This document shows positions 60,601 through 64,000 of a stretch of 64,000 bases of DNA, piece after piece. The DNA is from Gonium pectorale (Eukaryota; Chlorophyta; Chlorophyceae; Chlamydomonadales; Volvocaceae), in NCBI GenBank assembly GCA_001584585.1, contig LSYV01000002.1, positions 891,626-955,625 of the forward strand. Direction: 5' to 3'. A program made the translations under genes and the position numbers. The notes under the pieces are model-generated. The model saw nothing but the letters and a program-made list of their open reading frames with translations, searched no databases and had not been told where the DNA came from. Numbering within the stretch: position 1 is the first letter of the stretch; the number at the start of each line of letters is the position of its first letter.

Positions 60601-61585
60601 CACGGTGCACGGCTGCTGCATCCATTGGCTTGATACAGGCATTGGCATACCGCGTTTACTATTTTCTGGTTCTAAATGTCGGTACGCTCCCCCCTTTGCG
60701 CCCCTGCACATCCCCGCAGTCCCCTACAAGGTGGGCACCATGATTGAGGTGCCGCGCGCCGCTCTGCAGGCCGGACACCTGGCAGAGCGCGCCGAGTTCT
60801 TCTCGTTCGGGACCAACGACCTGACTCAGATGACGTGAGTACGGCGGTGTCGTACATGCGGTGGGGTTTCTACAGCAGGACGGGTACCGAAGCACTTGGA
60901 GAAAGACGGAGACAGCGGCCGCGGTATAGTGAAGTCCGGCTGGCGGCTGGGGTTGCGAGACGTTGCATCACCGTAAGTATCCTGTAGGCCACCACCTGCT
61001 CTCCAGCCCCTCACCGATCCTCTCCCCTTTCCCGCCCCACTCATTCCTACAGCTTCGGCATCAGCCGCGACGACGCGCAGGCCAAGTTCCTGTCGCACTA
61101 CACGCGCTCGGGCATCCTGCAGACCGACCCCTTTGACACTCTGGACGTTATCGGTGTGGGCGAGATGGTCAAGATCGCCGTCGAGCGCGGCCGCGCCACC
61201 AAGCCCAACTTGGAGCTGGGCATCTGCGGCGAGCACGGCGGCGACCCCGCCTCCATCTCCTTCTTCAACAAGGTGGGTGCATAGGGATACCCAGCGTGGA
61301 CCTGGCATAAAGACGATGGGACCCCCCGGAATGGGTGAAGCTCCTCTGGGAGGCTGGCGCGGTTGTATGGATACATAGGCAGCACCTCGCGACGCCATGC
61401 ATTTTGGCAGCAGCAGGGAACCCAGTCTCTGTTGCGTTCCCTCCGTCTGCCGCTGAAGCGCACTCGCCCATCGGCCCGCGCCCCGCGTCCCGCAGGTGGG
61501 CCTGGACTACGTCTCGTGCTCGCCCCTCCGCGTGCCCATCGCCCGCCTGGCGGCCGCCCAGGCCGCCATCAAGGCGAAGAAGTGA
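54630..61585 (+). CDS. PPDK: pyruvate, phosphate dikinase
   Basis: Interconverts pyruvate + ATP + Pi with PEP + AMP + PPi. Sixteen exons: 54630-54698, 55011-55116, 55377-55504, 55759-55868, 56149-56379, 56653-56845, 57179-57307, 57603-57843, 58044-58285, 58731-58879, 59175-59426, 59648-59957, 60393-60477, 60720-60834, 61053-61272, 61496-61585; all phases agree, 889 residues, the usual length of the mature enzyme. Nucleotide-binding domain: [40 protein letters not shown] and [20 protein letters not shown]. Phosphohistidine domain: [18 protein letters not shown] with H457; T455 is the residue phosphorylated by the plant regulatory protein. PEP/pyruvate barrel: RTEHMFF, GFRGCRLG-like [23 protein letters not shown] and [10 protein letters not shown] with catalytic Cys845. 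Protein begins [16 protein letters not shown] with no evident transit peptide, so cytosolic location is inferred unless an upstream start is used. Two exons end in AAGTGAGC, where the donor overlaps an in-frame TGA. Confidence 0.96.
55940..55992. repeat. 26/27-bp tandem duplication in a PPDK intron
   Basis: Two adjacent copies of a unit beginning CCGGCTTGG and ending CATCGCGGCA, differing by one base insertion. Confidence 0.8.
58325..58375. repeat. G-rich tandem repeat in a PPDK intron
   Basis: Repeated CAGGGCGGGCCGGGG units just after the exon ending at 58285. The runs of G could form quadruplexes in the transcript (inference). Confidence 0.7.
60061..60150. repeat. 45-bp tandem duplication in a PPDK intron
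   Basis: Two adjacent 45-bp units beginning AGGCAGTCAGCCGAGTCAGG, differing at two positions. Confidence 0.9.
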
Positions 61586-62474
61586 AAGGCCTCCGAAGTA
61601 CGGCGGCTGCCGCACATACGGTATGCGGCTCTGCACCTGGGTCGTACCCGTAGTGTGGCGCAAGGGAGCCTACCCGTGGATCGGCTATTGAGAGAACTGA
61701 ATGAGCCCAGCAGTCTGTCCAGCGGCCACCGGCACTCCGTGACGCGGAAGTTTTCGTGGGGTTTTGGGTTGGTGTGGGATTGAAAGTGAGAAGAAATGCG
61801 CTGCTCAAGACGAACAACGCAACACAGGTATTGTTCGCTGGCGGTGCCGGTTACATGTTGGCTGTTTTGGGTGTGAGCAGTTCGTGCATGTCTGCTGTTT
61901 GTTGATTGTTTAATCCGTTGGCCGTTGGCACAGTTGGCGCAGCTCTGCTTGCGTGAACCGGGCTTTTGCACGAGTGGGCTTGCGGGCCAGGCCTGAAGGG
62001 CTTGCGGGCGGCGATACAGACTAGATATTCTTTGTCATATACTTGTTGGCTCGACAGAGAGCTCGACATGGCAAAGGCTAAATAATGAGTCGCCTGATAC
62101 GTGTACGGCGTTTCGTCGGTGCCGCATTCCTACGTACGTTGCATTAACGTCATCGTGGGACATCGAGCGGGCGCGCGCCCCGGAGGCGGCACCCCAGCAC
62201 TTGTGCGCGTTAATTAGTTTATGGGTTAATGGAACTTGATGGCTGCACGCCACGCTTCCAGACCTTCTGCCTGTCTTTGCTCTTGGTTGTGCGTTCAAAG
62301 CAGGCCGTACATATGTATAGCGGCCCCTCGACGTGCACACACTGGCAAGCGGTGTCGAGGCTGGTGCGTGCCGGTGCAGATGGGACCCGGTGGAGTACCG
62401 CAGGCCGGGCGGTATGCATGCGCCTTACATGGCGTGTGTGGGGGCGAATGGACAAACTGCGTTGCCTTGCAAGC

Positions 62475-62479
62475 TGTAA
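62475..62479 (+). terminator. TGTAA poly(A) motif for PPDK
   Basis: TGTAA about 890 bp after the PPDK stop; the first plus-strand copy I noticed. Confidence 0.35.
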
Positions 62480-62789
62480 ATTGCACTCCTGCGTCCCGCC
62501 GCACGGAAAAGACCTCGCCGCCGTTTCGTGCCACCACCGACAGCGCCTACATGAACGGGCAAAGCGATGACGCTCGGTTTACCCGCGTGCTTCTGGGTAA
62601 GCCCGGTACTGCGTTTGTTGTCTAACGGGTACAGGGTGCGGGCACTATTTGAGGGGCCTGACAAGGATCAGGACAGTGAGCCGCGCCGCTGGTATAATGG
62701 CCCCTTCTGGTATGCTGCTTCAACAATAATCTATACCGCCCCCTTCAGCCGTGCGTCCGTGGAGGCGTGCTGCGAGTAAAGGGGTGATT

Positions 62790-62993
62790 GCCGCAGGCGC
62801 ATAAGCCGTACAGTCCGGCCCTGCCACAGCCAAATCCGCCCAGCCCTTTGCCGCAGGCGCATAAGCCGTACAGTCCGGCCCTGCCATGCCAAATCCGCTC
62901 AGCCCTTTGCCGCAGGCACATAAGCCGTACAGTCCGGCCCTGCCATGCCAAATCCGCTCAGCCCTTTGCCGCAGGCACATAAGCCGTACAGTC
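62790..62993. repeat. 59/60-bp tandem minisatellite, about 3.5 copies
   Basis: Units start GCCGCAGGCGCATAAGCCGT and end CAGCCCTTT. The first unit is 60 bp and the next two 59 bp; a fourth is cut after about 30 bp. The copies are nearly identical, so the array is recent. There are no unique spacers between units. Confidence 0.95.
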
Positions 62994-63008
62994 CCGTTTC
63001 TATGGGCT

Positions 63009-63145
63009 TCCTAGGCGTCCCTAGGCGACTTTACCGTATCTGGTTGCCCTAGGGACGGACCTAGGGGGTGCACTTTTTGCCCTAGGGCTAGGGAAATTCC
63101 TAGACGCCCAGAGGCCGCCTAGAGAAATAGGGACTTCCCTAGGAC
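63009..63145. repeat. CTAG-rich cluster with inverted repeats
   Basis: About nine CTAG tetramers in 135 bp, mostly within CCTAGG or CCCTAGGG. CGTCCCTAGG (63016-63025) is perfectly inverted as CCTAGGGACG (63048-63057). It directly abuts the minisatellite, so both may belong to one repeat element. Confidence 0.75.
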
Positions 63146-64000
63146 GTTAGTCGGTTATTTTTGGAGCATCTCTGCCCGAGCTCGCTTCATTTCGGCTTTG
63201 AACTCCACGCATTTGGCGCGCGAGCGCGAACCTCTTCATGCAGCGGCGTTAATTGCTTCCATTCCGACAATGCAGCAGACCTTTGCAAGCCTCTGTCCTG
63301 TCCACTTTTGATAGCCAAAAGAAGGTCCGGCGCCATGGAGCCGACCGCTCCACCATATAGCTCCTTGCAGGTTGTTTGGAACCGGTCAAGGCGCAACAAC
63401 GTGCAAAATGACAATGTGCGATGTTACAACCTGCAATAGGGCGACATTATGTTACTATGATAAGCGGCTGTTCTGGCCGGTAGGGGCAGTCACGTCAGCC
63501 GTCCGGACATCCTGCCGGTTTGCCCCATTGCATCGTTCGCCGGTCGAAGTAGTTTTGACACAATGCAAGGCTCCCACAGCTGTCCAAATTTGCGGTCTCC
63601 GTAACCGAGCAAGACATGTCAATGGGGCGGCTCGACTAAAGCTGAAGCAGGTGGCTGGCGCTGCCAGGGCCGTGCAATGGGCAGCGGTGTAGGGGTGAAA
63701 ACATTGCCATTTCCTTCAGGCTCACTCTGTTGGGGGCCGCATGCACTCAGCGCACAGAGTCATACATACGTCTTCCTTGTCATACAAGGTGAACACCTTG
63801 CATGCAGCACGTTGCCGCCCATACCTTCTCCTCCGTGCCCCCTGCGCCTATGCAACCTCCATTTAGTTTGTATTCGCGCCCGGTCTCGTACGGCTGGAAA
63901 AAAAGGGGCTCAACGTCCCTCAGGCGGTCCTTTGAGCAGATGCTAATGCCCATCACCCCCACCCACCACACACACACACCCTCACACGCGCGCGTCACGC

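Larger units (their letters stand above)
61586..64000. other. PPDK 3' UTR and repeat-containing intergenic end of window
   Basis: About 2.4 kb with no supported gene. It holds a 59-bp minisatellite and a CTAG-rich inverted-repeat cluster, listed separately. Window-end sequence (63690-64000) shows no coding signal; a (CA)n stretch lies near 63965-63980. Confidence 0.5.

Noticed and set aside
62790..62993. Repeat array as CRISPR
   Set aside because: Units are directly tandem with no unique spacers and the genome is eukaryotic.

Overview
The window looks like nuclear DNA of a green alga of the Chlamydomonas/Volvox group. The evidence is: genes split by many short GT-AG introns (often GTGAGx or GTGCGx donors after CAG); strong G/C preference at third codon positions; Ala/Gly-rich insertions inside conserved proteins; a photosystem I antenna (LHCA) gene; plant-like enzymes; and scattered TGTAA poly(A) motifs. 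I see no operons, bacterial genes, rRNA, tRNA or CRISPR. All gene models were built by hand from protein similarity remembered at family level, splice consensus and intron-phase agreement. No search was run.

Layout, left to right. 1-1277 (+): 3' end of an unrecognised gene. 1781-4193 (+): ATG18/WIPI autophagy protein. 5792-7548 (-): oligoribonuclease. 8598-10681 (-): LHCA antenna protein with a 14-nt microexon. 12439-14053 (-): TSR2-like ribosome biogenesis factor with a probable 1-nt frame break close to an assembly gap (N run 12353-12372). 15113-20031 (+): methionine gamma-lyase-like PLP enzyme with a long C-terminal tail. 21683-29213 (-): seven-exon gene for an unrecognised, Ala-rich protein of about 2,104 residues. 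29647-32410 (-): membrane-anchored asparagine-synthase-like ATP-pyrophosphatase ending in a zinc ribbon. 32723-36169 (+): Rossmann-fold NAD(P)-dependent epimerase-like protein, divergent from the previous gene across 312 bp. 37359-42680 (-): prenylcysteine oxidase/lyase. 43226-45030 (+): unrecognised, probably organelle-targeted protein. 48735-49586 (-): single-exon isopentenyl-diphosphate isomerase with a second, diverged C-terminal coding segment just downstream. 54630-61585 (+): pyruvate, phosphate dikinase in 16 exons.

The genes are housekeeping and metabolic and do not form one system. They cover autophagy (ATG18), RNA turnover (oligoribonuclease), 40S biogenesis (TSR2), light harvesting (LHCA), sulfur amino-acid breakdown (methionine gamma-lyase), isoprenoid supply and prenyl recycling (IDI, prenylcysteine oxidase) and pyruvate/PEP interconversion (PPDK). 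Gene-poor stretches at 45.0-48.7 kb, 49.6-54.5 kb and 61.6-64.0 kb have less biased composition and hold tandem repeats, hairpins and a possible decayed coding fragment.

The points most worth a second look are the giant Ala-rich protein, the TM-anchored asparagine-synthase/zinc-ribbon protein, the duplicated IDI tail, two GC-AG introns (ATG18 and the epimerase-like gene), the LHCA microexon and the TSR2 frame break.
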